A stretch of DNA of 64,000 nucleotides, taken from the NCBI GenBank assembly GCA_020796225.1, contig CM036756.1, forward strand, positions 58,744,616 to 58,808,615, written 5' to 3'. The DNA comes from Arion vulgaris. Taxonomy: Eukaryota > Mollusca > Gastropoda > Stylommatophora > Arionidae. This document shows, piece after piece, positions 31,096 to 40,726 of this stretch (position 1 is the stretch's first letter; each line of letters opens with the position of its first letter). The notes below the pieces were generated by a model, which made no database searches, was not told where the DNA came from, and saw only the letters and a list, made by a program, of their open reading frames with translations. The translations under genes were made by a program, and so were the position numbers.

Positions 31096-31354
31096 ACATA
31101 ATACAAAAACAATGACAATACACAGCAACGTTTCGACCAAAAGGCCTTTATCAAAACGATACAACATGAGTGACGAATTTCACAGCACATTACTTATATT
31201 ATATGTTGGTACACAGTTGCCTTACATCCAATGTCCAGAGTCATTTTGGCACCGTCCAGTGTAGCCGTTGACGTTGCAATACGTGTGCTTATGTGATATA
31301 GACCAGTACTGTATTTTTTCCTAAAGCCACGTTCGCTATTGAAGATGGTTTCAC

Positions 31355-31636
31355 ATACGAGTCCCACAATATAATTTACGCCATCACTTACAAGCGGTGT
31401 GACAAGGCATATATCAGCGAAACAGGCAAAATGCTTAGTGACCGTTTCGGCCAACACTTGCGCGATATAGGCCAATGCTCTGTGACCTCTGTAGCCACTT
31501 ATGTCAATGCAACTGACAATTTGGGAGCTCACGACGCCCAAGTCACAGCCATCCGATCATGTTCCTCTGATGATCGTAGTGGATTTGCTCTGGAGAATCG
31601 TTTTTTTCCCGTTATTTGGTACGTTACGACATCGTG
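31355..31636 (+). pseudogene. GIY-YIG endonuclease domain of a Penelope-like element
   Basis: Would nick target DNA during retrotransposition. The frame reads NIIYAITYKRCDKAYISETG (GIY-like IIY, then YIS in place of YIG), followed by KMLSDRFGQHLRDI with the conserved Arg, HDAQVTAIRSC, and RSGFALENRFFPVIWY with the conserved Glu. The order and the 'ALENRxIFxLG' ending are those of Penelope-like nucleases. YIS for YIG, loss of the RT domain and a divergent C-terminus indicate a dead copy. The usual CCHH residues of the Penelope linker are only partly visible (KRCDK). Confidence 0.85.
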
Positions 31637-32052
31637 AGCTCAACGGTCTACATTCCTATGCTTCTTAGTATTTTCTCTTCTCATGCTCCATATTCTATAT
31701 GTGTGTATGTTAAATGTATATAAGTTATATATTTACTTGAATTTTATTGTTTCTCTTCTTTTTCCACTTCTAGTTATTTTTGTATTTATTTCATTATTCA
31801 TTTTTAGCCACATATTTTCATTTTAGGACCGTTGGAATGTCTCTGTCTTAGTCTGTATGAAATGTGCTGTGAAATTCGTCACTTCTGTTGTATTGTTTGC
31901 TTGATAAAGAAAAGCCTTTTGGTCGAATCGTTGCTGTATTGTCATTGTTTTTGTATTTTGTAAAACCACAGTACTTTGTTATTACGTGTTTCGCTATTTT
32001 ACATCATTTTACTGCAGTCTCCCCCTACATCGATAATACTATGCATACATTT

Positions 32053-32135
32053 CAACATCTGTTGTGGTAGATTGAGCACATATGGGTCTACCCGGAGTGT
32101 TGTAACCTCGTTCAGTGACCAAAAGTACAAAGTCT
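32053..32135 (+). pseudogene. LINE-g relic, right of Penelope-like insertion
   Basis: 'gtctacccggagtgttgtaa' matches 'gtctacccggagtgtagtga' at 50114. Together with 30545-30634 it reconstructs an uninterrupted LINE-g tail. Confidence 0.65.
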
Positions 32136-32424
32136 TGGTTCTCTAGTGCTGATAAACTGGCAAATATCTTATAGCAATGATAATAATCCTAATTTGAAAT
32201 ATATTTCCATAGAGAGTATGATTATTGCTATCACCACAACTCTTTCCGAAGTAATATATTTATATTGCCTTTAGGTATTCTAGACTTTCCGGACTAGTTA
32301 AGACGGTGTAATTGTATTTATTGTTTTCTTGAAATTTTATATTAATCTAGTAGTCTGATGACAGAGCGCCATTCTGCTGTGGTTGATTGATGTTGGAAAT
32401 GATTCAAATGTAGTTCAAATGTAT
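32136..32424. other. No recognisable feature
   Basis: AT-rich, nothing identified. Confidence 0.4.
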
Positions 32425-32645
32425 TTACTTAGCTTTGTTTCTTCATATTCCTTATTGCTCCTCGTGGAGCATAGGATCTCAACAGTTGTTCGCCACTTTC
32501 CCCGGTTTCTGCCTATTTTATTTACAGCTTTACAGGACAGTCCAGATTCTTTCCGTTTCTCAAGAAGATTTCGCCTTCATGTCTGTTTAGGACGTCCTCT
32601 TTTCCGTCTTTCTTGCGGGCTCCACTCACGTACTTGTCTAGTGAC
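32425..32645 (-). pseudogene. LINE-k C-terminal tail
   Basis: The minus strand reads NLLEKRKESGLSCKAVNKIG then RNRGKWRTTVEILCSTRSNK; matches 1920-2056. On plus, 'ttgctcctcgtggagcatag' is the reverse of 'atgctcctcgaggagcag' there. Confidence 0.65.
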
Positions 32646-32689
32646 AGTTTAGTTTGTTTAGTTAAGATAAGGGTCTCTGTTGCTAAGGG

Positions 32690-32935
32690 TTAAATAAACA
32701 AGTTCGGGATCTCTGCTGCTAAGGGGTTAAGCCCTTATCTTCCGTTCCAAAGATCGTGGGTTCGAATCCGGACCGCGCCGTTCTGTTCATGAACGCATTT
32801 TTGCCAGAGATCCCTAGGATAGTTGTCGGAGCTACGGAGTTCATGCTCTGTGCAATATTCTCGGCAGAGGCGTGTCATTTCTGCAGAGAGAGACGGAGTC
32901 CAATGGGGTAAAACTCGATGCAATGACGATAATCC
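32690..32935 (+). mobile_element. tSINE-D copy
   Basis: Head 'tgctaaggggttaagccctt' with B box 'gtgggttcgaatccggacc'. Body 'gttgtcggagctacggagtt', 'gtgcaatattctcggcagag'; 3' 'gtccaatggggtaaaactcg'. The first ~45 bp are partly duplicated ('ctctgytgctaagggttaa' at 32672 and 32711). Confidence 0.85.
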
Positions 32936-33029
32936 TTGTGCTTAAATGCTTTTTGGTTTTGTAAAGATTATTTCTTAAGCAAATTATTTAGTATTATTTT
33001 AGTTCAATCTACTGTTGAATCGTTGCAGG

Positions 33030-33130
33030 GCGAAATGAAGCATAAAAGAAAACACAACAGCCACATGTCTAATCTTGATCATGTATACCCCCACCTGTGG
33101 TAGGAGATTGTGTTTGAGGATTAGACTCTA
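33030..33130 (+). pseudogene. LINE-h zinc-finger tail fragment
   Basis: 'cacatgtctaatcttgatca' and 'cccacctgtggtaggagatt' match, in reverse, the LINE-h C2H2 tail at 48600-48740. Too broken to read as protein. Confidence 0.6.
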
Positions 33131-33960
33131 GAGTGATAAAAGAAGTAATTAAAAAATAAAATAAATACAAGCCAACAGACGAATTAAACATGTCTTAGCA
33201 AATCGGATTAGATCAACTCAGTGACATTCTTTACATCAACCGACAACTGGGAGGGACCTCTGACATTTCCTGTTTTTCCTCTTGGTGGCTCATGATGTCA
33301 TACTGTTCTTTACCATGTCTTCATGTTTTCCTTCCATTTATATCAATATTTATCTTGCTTATTTGCCATTAAAAAATCCCAAAATTCTTGCTGTTTGAGC
33401 ATACATTAAGTGGGTCGCGTTACGTAGCTACATTAACGAGGTTTTTGACCGTAAGCATTCAAGATAGAACAAGACTTACGAATAAAGAGATACAAACTAA
33501 TAACATTCATAGAACCCACTAAATCCACAATTAACTTAAGTAGTATTACGTATTCCGGTATTCCCATCTTAATTCCAGATTACCAGATTGTTCTAAATTG
33601 GCAATATTAAAAAATAATAATGTAACGATTGTTGGTTACCATTGATTTCAAATAATCATGTTGTATTAACGGACCTGTTGTTGAGCAGGTTAGGAAACTG
33701 TGGCTTGAGCTGAAACATGCTTTTGAGGATTTGTAATGAGATAGGACGGAAGTTCTGCTTAACCACGAGTATAGTAAAGTGGCAGGATGGAAAACAAAAT
33801 TAGAAAGGGCATAGCAATACACCTTGGGTCAATATCTAATATCTTATCCTGAGAACTTTGCGACTTTAACTGTCATTCGGAATTTTATCTCAAATCCTCT
33901 TCTGCCGAAATATTCAAATTATCAGTCACGTCTTGAGGCTATGTAATGCCCATGGCTTTT
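33131..33960. other. No recognisable feature
   Basis: About 830 bp without a gene, repeat unit or transposon signature I could recognise. Confidence 0.45.
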
Positions 33961-33964
33961 CTTC

Positions 33965-34195
33965 CAAGATGCTAATCTAATGGTCTTCTCTCTTTGCCGA
34001 AGATGCTAAATGCCCTAATGGTCTTCCTCTTCTTCTCTTTGCCGAGATGCTAAATGCCCTAATAGTCTTCCTCTTCTTCTCTTTGCCGAGATGCTAAATG
34101 CCCTAATAGTCTTCCTCTTCTTCTCTTTGCCGAGATGCTAAATGCCTAATGGTTTTTCTTCTTCTTTTGCCGAGATGCTAAACGCCCTAATGGTA
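33965..34195. repeat. 44-bp tandem repeat, about 5 units, derived from LINE-a
   Basis: Unit 'ttgccgagatgctaaatgcc' + 'ctaatagtcttcctcttctt' + 'ctct'. It corresponds to the reverse of the LINE-a segment coding the AKRRRGRPRR block (compare 45480-45530). The array adjoins a LINE-a tail, so it expanded from that element. Confidence 0.9.
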
Positions 34196-34345
34196 TTTTT
34201 CAACCCTTCTTGTCTTTTTAAATGTAAAAATACTTCAATTTTCTTATTTGTAGCATCAGCCAGTTTTATTTGATTCTGAGTTCCTTCTAGATAGTCTGTC
34301 TGTTCTTTTTTATGTCCCTGGTATACGGAGGACTCTGCCACATAT
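34196..34345 (-). pseudogene. LINE-a relic
   Basis: The minus strand reads TQNQIKLADATNKKIEVFLH and LKRQEGLKNTI, matching LINE-a at 26083 and 45530. It continues into the 44-bp array. Confidence 0.75.
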
Positions 34346-34988
34346 GCTAAAAAAGCAGATATATTGTTTCCACTGCCTTGTTAAATGTCAATGTTTCACA
34401 CCAATACGTTTGTTCATCAAGAATGTTTGTTCTTATGATTACCTTCACCTCATTTCTACCACTTGTTAGCCATCAATGAATTGAAATATTCCAAACCGTT
34501 CACATTTTATGTCTTCTTTCCCTTGATAATATTTTTGAAACAAATAAATAAGACAGACGCACTCTAAAATCTCTCAAAATCTTAAATTAATATTTATCCA
34601 ATATTTAATATTCATTAAAATAAAATCAGTAGAAATAATATTAACTCTTCAAACACATTGCAAATAAACACCACAAATTCTAATATCAATTCAGATAAAA
34701 AACACTTAGTCTAATATCGTTGGAAATGAATAACATACTTGGATTCTCCGAAAGGAGTTAATTCTTATTTGTCATGTTTGTTGGACTACACGCTCTGATA
34801 TAACCAATAAAAGGTTCGCCTTAGGTTGAAAGGGCGTGTCTCGGCTTAAAGAGGCTTTAATCCCCTACTTAACAAACAAACAAACAATAACATACTACAA
34901 TATCGTTGGAAATGAATAACATACTACAATATCACTAGAAACATTTGAAGCACACAATAAGCAAACATTAGCGATCAATTCTTAATGT
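34346..34988. other. No clear feature; short local duplication
   Basis: 'atcgttggaaatgaataaca' appears twice (34717 and 34901), each followed by 'tac'. The DNA between includes 'aaagggcgtgtctcggctta', which I could not place. Confidence 0.4.
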
Positions 34989-34989
34989 G

Positions 34990-35225
34990 TCCTCATATTC
35001 AGTTTTTCTTTCAAGTGTCGTCACACTGCTACCGTATTACACAGCCCGGTGTCGTGGTCTATTGTGTGTCTTGTCTGGATTAACGTTCTCCATATTTTGA
35101 CAAGATTCTAGCGACACCTCTATCCATCTTTTTCTTGGTTTTCCTCTAATTTTGGACCCTGATGACATGCTGTAGATGACTCTATAGACTGTGTGGTCGG
35201 ATTGCCAAATCTCTTAGGGCCACAG
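34990..35225 (-). pseudogene. LINE-b 3' tail
   Basis: 'gtcgtcacactgctaccgta' and 'ggtgtcgtggtctattgtgt' match 7630; 'tctatccatctttttcttgg' reads in reverse as a basic KKRWID-type LINE end. Confidence 0.5.
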
Positions 35226-35534
35226 AGATGTGGTTTTACAGAGGAATGATGAGAATCCCATAGACTGCTAAAATGAATAATGTTGAGGTGTTGAATGAGG
35301 CCAAAGCACAGAGAAAGCGTATCATAAATATAAGAAAGAGTTAGTCATCATTATTCGGACATGTGATGAGGGAGGGAGGTCTAGAACTCGCTGTGACAAC
35401 AGTAAAATCGAGGGGAGACGAGACAGAAGAAAACAGAGAGGGAGAAAATTTTAGATAGCCTGACTTCACGACATGAAAGAGCGTCAACATCTCCGATGAT
35501 AGCAAACACCAAAGACAGAGATTTGTGGAGATCC
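35226..35534 (+). pseudogene. LINE-i C-terminal tail, left part
   Basis: Contains NVEVLNEAKAQRK, a GHVMREGG block, IEGRRDR and 'cgtcaacatctccgatgata' (STSPM). The EGRRDRGRQR...W.....T.MI ending is a common LINE C-terminus. Interrupted by tSINE-E. Confidence 0.7.
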
Positions 35535-35546
35535 ATGATCGCCTAC

Positions 35547-35820
35547 GGAGAGCCGCTGTAGCGTAGTTGTTAGTGAACTCGCTTCGCAAGGCTGGTGGTC
35601 TGGGTTCAGCTCCCGCAATGCGCGTGGAATTTTTCCCGACCACGACGGCTTTCTCAGGTCGACCCAGCCTCAATTGGGTACCAGACATGCTCTGGGAAAG
35701 TAAAGGCGGCCGACGTGATGCTGACCACCGTGTGCCGACGGTCAATGAAAATACAGGCCTAACACTGTATTGACCTATATACCACGAGGTATGAAAGGGT
35801 TCCTTTACTTTTTACTTTTT
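35547..35820 (+). mobile_element. tSINE-E, full length with 12-bp target duplication
   Basis: Identical flanks ATGATCGCCTAC (35535-35546, 35821-35832) inside LINE-i. Head 'gtagcgtagttgttagtgaa' (A box) and 'ctgggttcagctcccgc' (B box). 3' end is a T-rich 'tttactttttacttttt'. 274 bp. Only copy seen here. The 134-codon minus-strand frame across it is incidental. Confidence 0.93.
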
Positions 35821-35832
35821 ATGATCGCCTAC

Positions 35833-35861
35833 ACCAGCCGGTACCTCACCTGATGATGATG
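35833..35861 (+). pseudogene. LINE-i tail, right part
   Basis: 'accagccggtacctcacctg' followed by (ATG)n resumes the LINE-i ending (ASRHLT-stop type) after the SINE. Confidence 0.6.
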
Positions 35862-36010
35862 ATTGTCTGATTGCATTCTCACTAGGTGGTCAAACCACAG
35901 TGTCATTCTTTGCTTTTCATTACAATCCATGCGGAGTCTTGATTCAACGTTCTCTCTGATGTTAGTATCATAAGTAGACACCATTATATTTGTTTCTAAA
36001 ACCGGGTATA
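35862..36010 (-). pseudogene. LINE-b fragment
   Basis: 'tcactaggtggtcaaaccac' and 'gttctctctgatgttagtat' match 28700-28800. Confidence 0.6.
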
Positions 36011-36024
36011 CACCGAGAGGTTTC

Positions 36025-36178
36025 TAGCAACAGAAAGTGAGCGCCTTCTATGCGAGTTAAGAAAGTGAGCGCCTTCTATGCGAGCTGAGAAAGTGAGCGC
36101 CACCTATGCGAGTTGAGAAAGTGAGCGCCTTCTATGCGAGTTGAGAAAGTGAGCACCTTCTATGCGAGTTGAGAAAGA
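36025..36178. repeat. 28-bp tandem repeat, about 5.5 units
   Basis: Unit 'gagaaagtgagcgccttcta' + 'tgcgagtt', with minor variants. Confidence 0.93.
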
Positions 36179-36204
36179 GAGACGTATCCTCAAATTTCTT
36201 CTTC

Positions 36205-36410
36205 TTCTTCTGGCGATCGTTCTTTACGGCTGTTTTTATCATTCTAATGTGATATATAAGCAGCCAGACATCAAGAACGGGTGTACGTTGACAACCTTTG
36301 GTACCAATTGGAGCTCAGGTGCTTATCCTTAGGCGGTGTGTTCGGTTTCAACCAGCTGTTTATTTACTAGGGTAGCTCGCCCTAGGGTACGATCCATTCT
36401 GCCGTAACCT
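36205..36410 (-). mobile_element. Divergent GAA-SINE-like copy
   Basis: 'ttcttcttcttctggcgatc', 'gttctttacggctg', 'gaacgggtgtacgttg' and 'ttactagggtagctcgcc' combine subfamily I and II words. Ends not defined. Confidence 0.55.
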
Positions 36411-36930
36411 CAGATTTAAGTACTTAAGATTCAAAAAGTCAAAGTAATGGGTTGGTTAACACAACACAACAATTATGTTGTAATAATTTTTACTTAATTT
36501 TAGCTGAATATAACTTATTATTAACAATTTATTAATAGTTATTTATAACCGCGCAATCTTTCTTCGATGGACTTGGATAATTTGGACTTGGATGGATAAT
36601 TTTCACTAAATATTTTTACCATTAACTTTGCAGCGCAATAAAGCTTTTAGAGTTGATTCTGTAATTCTACCTCTTTCTTCGGATCATATGTTATTCATTA
36701 TTGAGACTTCCTTCCCAACAGATGTAGATGTGCCTGGCAGGCTGAAAATGTGTTCTGTAATTTATACAAGATTGTGCAATTAAATGTTCCTTTCTTCGAA
36801 ATGATTGAATAATTGTATTCATTTTCCTTCTTAACCTGATTTTTGTACCAAATGTTACCACTTTGCAGACCAAAAACAACACTTTTAAATTTGTTCTACT
36901 TGTACGACGGGTAACTTCAAACTAATTAAA
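36411..36930. other. No recognisable feature
   Basis: AT-rich single-copy-looking DNA with a local duplication 'gatggacttggataattt' near 36565-36600. Confidence 0.45.
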
Positions 36931-36944
36931 CCGCTAGATCAATT

Positions 36945-37200
36945 TCGACCGTGGGGTACCGGGGCCCGAAAGGGAAACAAAGAATAGTACCACTGCGGCC
37001 TAAAAGACATATCGTAAGAGGCGCCTATGGTAGAGACGAGGACGTTACACTCGTAAATAAACAGCGTTACAGAAATCGAATGTGCTGGCCTATTTGTTGC
37101 GCATAACTTACACAATGTACAATCGCTCCTAGGCTCAGATCACATACAAATCCCAAAGAGTGGTTAGCAAGTGATCGATATGGAGCGTTGGAAGAAGAAG
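36945..37200 (+). mobile_element. GAA-SINE with 14-bp target duplication (two mismatches)
   Basis: CCGCTAGATCAATT (36931-36944) and CCGCTGGATCGATT (37201-37214) bound the copy, 12/14 identical. Starts 'tcgaccgtggggtaccgggg' and ends 'gcgttggaagaagaag'. 256 bp. Confidence 0.9.
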
Positions 37201-37329
37201 CCGCTGGATCGATTCAACATCTATTCTTTTTCGAACGATAAATTTAGATTTTATTTGTAACTATCTTAGTTATGCAGGTTGTTAATTCTTCTTCATCTTC
37301 AGTACGCCTTAGCAACAAAATATGTAAAA

Positions 37330-37487
37330 TATATTTAAGTATCTCTGACCTATCAAACAGAAACGCAGAAGATGGGTCGGACATGTGAGACGCAGGGAGA
37401 CTAACTCTACAACGAAAACTGCGCTGATATAAATACTAAAGGGTAAACGAAAAAGCTGAAGACTCAAAACGTTCTGGAGGAGAACAA
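37330..37487 (+). pseudogene. LINE-c tail, left part
   Basis: 'gaagatgggtcggacatgtg' (RRWVGHV), 'ctaaagggtaaacgaaaaag' (LKGKRK) and 'aaaacgttctggaggagaac' (KTFWRR). Interrupted at 37488 by a fold-back element; continues at 37905. Confidence 0.75.
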
Positions 37488-37903
37488 AACACGTAATCAC
37501 AAAGTACTGTAGTTTTACAAATTACAAAAACAATGACAAAATACAGCAACGTTTTGACCAACAAGGCCTTTATCAAGCAAACGAACAACAGGAATGACAA
37601 ATTTTAAAAAAACAAATGGACGTCCAAATACAAACGTTTCTAATGAAAATCTGGGAATAAAACGAATAACGAAATAAATGTAACACAAAAACACACATAA
37701 AAACTAGAAATAGAACGGAAGAGAAACAATGAATTTTAAATTTGTCACTCCTGTTGTTCGTTTGCTTGATAAAGGCCTTGTTGGTCGAAACGTTGCTGTA
37801 TTTTGTCATTGTTTTTGTAATTTGTAAAACTACAGTACTTTGTGATTACGTGTTTTGCCCAATCAAATAGTTTTACTGCAGTCTCATCTGTTTTGTGAAT
37901 ATA
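37488..37903. mobile_element. Fold-back Penelope-like derivative inside LINE-c
   Basis: Two inverted arms of about 119 bp (37488-37607 and 37737-37857) differ at roughly two positions and enclose a 129-bp spacer. A 45-bp extension 'caatcaaatagttttactgc ... gtgaatat' follows the right arm and is also present at 22260. Arm words 'acgtaatcacaaagtactgt', 'gtagttttacaaattaca' and 'ccaacaaggcctttatcaag' are Penelope-like ends. No coding sequence, so it would depend on another element. Confidence 0.85.
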
Positions 37904-37904
37904 T

Positions 37905-38110
37905 GGAAGAGAACACTAGAATAAGAACTGAAATGAATCATTGTTTTAACACAATAAAACGGACAGCTAAGAATCGAGAAGAAGGATGTGTATTTGTTGC
38001 TGCCCTAGGAGACATGGACGTCACATGCTAGAGAGAGAGAGAGCCATCTCTGACTTAGAACACTGTGTTGAATGCTGCAAAGGACATACAAGAATGGAGA
38101 TTCCTTGCTG
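37905..38110 (+). pseudogene. LINE-c tail, right part
   Basis: 'aagaactgaaatgaatcatt' (RTEMNHC), 'aaaacggacagctaagaatc' and 'tatttgttgctgccctagg' (FVAALG), ending in (GA)n. The reading resumes where 37487 stops. A second short tail-like run (38050-38110) follows. Confidence 0.7.
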
Positions 38111-38164
38111 AAGCCGCATGTACTGCAATGCATTAAGAGAATTTACTAACTTATCATGATCTTA

Positions 38165-38573
38165 ATGATCTAGTTAAAACCGCTGCCTCCAATAACATAG
38201 GTCGGCGAGCTCAGATACACATTCTAGAAAATAAGACCACAACCGTCGCGTGATCCTCGCATTCCAGTATTGTTAAATAAAGACAAATTTATTTGATAAA
38301 ACAACACAGAATGCTAAATCAAGGTTTTATTAAGTGACAAATTAAAATTAGCACTAAGGAATATCTGTATTATTAACAATTGTCAACAAAAAATAAGCAT
38401 GGACTGGTAGAATTGTGTAAAATGGCAGAAAAACCTTACTTTGTTCTATCAAACACTTATAAAATCCAGCCCAAATTAAAAAGATATTTGGTCTTAACGC
38501 CTGAGCTAGACGGATTTATGTTGCCGGTAGCAACGCTAAAACAAGCTATATTCTTAGATCACTAGCGCTTTTC
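38165..38573 (+). repeat. Unclassified dispersed repeat T, copy 2
   Basis: Partner of 715-1175. A 61-codon frame (38380-38565) is not shared as an open frame in copy 1, so it is unlikely to be selected. Confidence 0.55.
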
Positions 38574-38585
38574 AACATCTCCATT

Positions 38586-38837
38586 CGCCCAAGTTGTTAC
38601 CGGGCCCAAATGTGGGGTGTAAAGAATAGAACCACTGTTACCTGCCATGTCGTAAGAGGCGACTAAGGAGGTTTGGCTGAAATCGGGTGCACATGTCCTA
38701 AACATATAGAAGTCTATGCGTTTAGGGGGGCTACCAAACCAATGTGCAACGTATACACGTTCTTGACAAAGATCAAACATATCACAAAGAGTGATTAAAA
38801 TTAGTCGTAAAGGACGAACGCAAAGAAGAAGAAGAAG
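38586..38837 (+). mobile_element. GAA-SINE subfamily II with exact 12-bp target duplication
   Basis: Identical AACATCTCCATT on both sides (38574-38585, 38838-38849). Starts CGCCCAAGTTGTTACCGGG, contains 'catgtcgtaagaggcgacta' and ends '(aaga)agaagaagaag'. 252 bp. Best evidence that the family moves by retroposition. Confidence 0.95.
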
Positions 38838-38851
38838 AACATCTCCATTCC

Positions 38852-39285
38852 GTTGCATTGTAATACCTAATAATATAGACATTCTCCTATCGCATTTCAA
38901 TAACTAATAATAGACATTCTCCTATTGTTGCATTTCAATAACTAATAATATAGACATTCTCCCTATTGTTGCATTTCAATAACTAATAATATAGACATTC
39001 TGCCTACTGTTGCATTTCAATAACTAATAATATAGACATTTTCCCTATCGTTGCATTTCAATAACTAATAATATAGACATTCTCCCTACTGTTGCATTTC
39101 AATAACTAATAATATAGACATTCTCCCTACTGTTGCATTTCAATAACTAATAATATAGACATTCTCCCTATTGTTGCATTTCAATACTTAACAATATAGA
39201 CATTTTCCCTATCGTTGCATTTCAATAACTAATAATATAGACATTTTCCCTATCGTTGCATTTCAATAACTAATAATATAGACAA
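38852..39285. repeat. 41-bp tandem repeat, about 10-11 units
   Basis: Unit 'gcatttcaataactaataat' + 'atagacattctccctattgt' + 't'. The first unit begins within the GAA-SINE 3' flank. Variation is limited to a few positions (attctccc/attttccc). Confidence 0.95.
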
Positions 39286-40185
39286 AGACAGATCTCAGAT
39301 ACATATTGAGTGAAAATACAAATAGGAAAATGTGTCGCTACAAAACAAAACGCCATCTCTTGTCGAGTTCATAATTCAAAATAAAAATCCCAACAAAATC
39401 ATAGTTCTGTAGGAGGGCTAAACAAATGATGTAATGAGGACTTGGTAGCTTTGTGGCAAAAAACTAGCCCTAATCTCCATAAACCTGAGGATGAATATCA
39501 AACATGCAAACGGAACTAATTACTTTGATATTTTACCAGTCACAAACATGCCGCACATGCCATTACGCATTGAATTGATTTTTTATATATCTTATGAATG
39601 GTGAGTTAAACGAAGATATGTTCACAGAGTTTGTGTCCACTATAAGCCAGCGTTCACACAAGAGAAACGTCCATTGATCTTGAATTCTTGCTGTTAACGG
39701 AAGCTTAAAAGTCATGAACTACTTGTTTAAAAGAACACAGTATTAGACTTTTTGTGATCTTTCTTATCATTTACTCTGCTACTTCTGATGTGAATTATCT
39801 TTGAGAGATTTAACGACGGTCTTGTGTATGTTGGAAGGACACGGCCAATTTTACGCAATATCTTTTGTTTTGTTTTGTTGTATCAATACCTTCTGAAGCT
39901 ATCAATTGTAAGTGCATGTTCTAATGGCGTACAGCGGATGTTAATGTATGCCATAGGTGAGAATAGTAAAAATATAAAATCATGAATCATAATGGAAAGT
40001 GGGAACACTATTAGATTCTGAATGGAGATATCAGTATAAAATGTAAAGAAACCTGTTTTTGTACCATGAAGTATACTGGGAAAGACGGTGTTGAGTCCAT
40101 ATTTCATTTTCTTTGATTGTTGGCACACAATGTCAACATTACGCTTGCCGTCTTTACTTCTTTAGTGTATCTTTGCTAACCAACT
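39286..40185. other. No recognisable feature
   Basis: About 900 bp with no transposon or gene signature; the 81-codon minus-strand frame (39883-40128) has no family features. Confidence 0.45.
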
Positions 40186-40189
40186 AAGG

Positions 40190-40300
40190 CTGGGTCGAAC
40201 TGAGAGCTGTTACGTAGGGAAAACATTCCAATTGTAGAATTGAACCCAGAACCAAGCAATACTAAAAGAGTATACTAGCCACTACGCTAATATGTATCTA
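40190..40300 (-). mobile_element. tSINE-G head fragment
   Basis: The minus strand reads 'attagcgtagtggctagtat' (A box) and 'tctgggttcaattctac' (B box), a clear tRNA-like promoter layout. Followed by 'tccctacgtaacagctctc'. Only about 110 bp is recognisable. Confidence 0.6.
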
Positions 40301-40456
40301 TATCAGTATAACATGACATGACCATAAAAATGAGTATTAAAGACATGATTCTATCCTTTGTTTGAAAAAAACCAAACCCTTTAAACATATTTTAATAGTC
40401 GAAAATGGTGGGTTTGAATGTAAATTTGGTAACATCATCCCCCAAAATAAAATAAT

Positions 40457-40726
40457 TTTCTTTCTTTTTGCCTCTTCAAACTCTCCATATCGTCCACTTA
40501 TTAACCAATCTGTGTGATTTGTATACGATCTGAGCCTAAGAACGTTTGTACGTTGTGCCAATTATGCGCCTATAGAGACCAGGACATCCGATTTCGGCGA
40601 AGCCTTTTTTATTTACTAGTGTAGCTTCCGTAGGTCCTAAATCAGTCTCCTCTTACGACATGCATTGTAGGTCGCAGTGGTACTATTCTGTGTGTTCCTT
40701 GCTTGCCCAGACACCACACGAGCGTT
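40457..40726 (-). mobile_element. GAA-SINE at the left edge of the 137-bp satellite
   Basis: ATAAAATAAT occurs at 40447-40456 and 40727-40736, a 10-bp duplication. 3' end is 'tttctttctttttgcctctt'; 5' end 'acaccacacgagcgtt'. This 5' end is carried in every satellite unit to the right. Confidence 0.88.

Larger units (their letters stand above)
30635..32041 (+). mobile_element. Penelope-like element with inverted ends and 11-bp duplication
   Basis: Flanked by identical TGCATACATTT (30624-30634, 32042-32052). Left arm (30635 to about 31190): 'ggcgaaacacgtaataacaa', 'aacgtttcgaccaaaaggcc'. Right arm (about 31860-32010) is its inverse: 'aagccttttggtcgaatcg', 'gttattacgtgtttcgc'. Between them is a GIY-YIG relic. 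The reverse transcriptase domain that precedes GIY-YIG in Penelope-like elements is missing, so this is an internally or 5' deleted copy. Another LINE is nested at 30676-31001. Confidence 0.85.
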
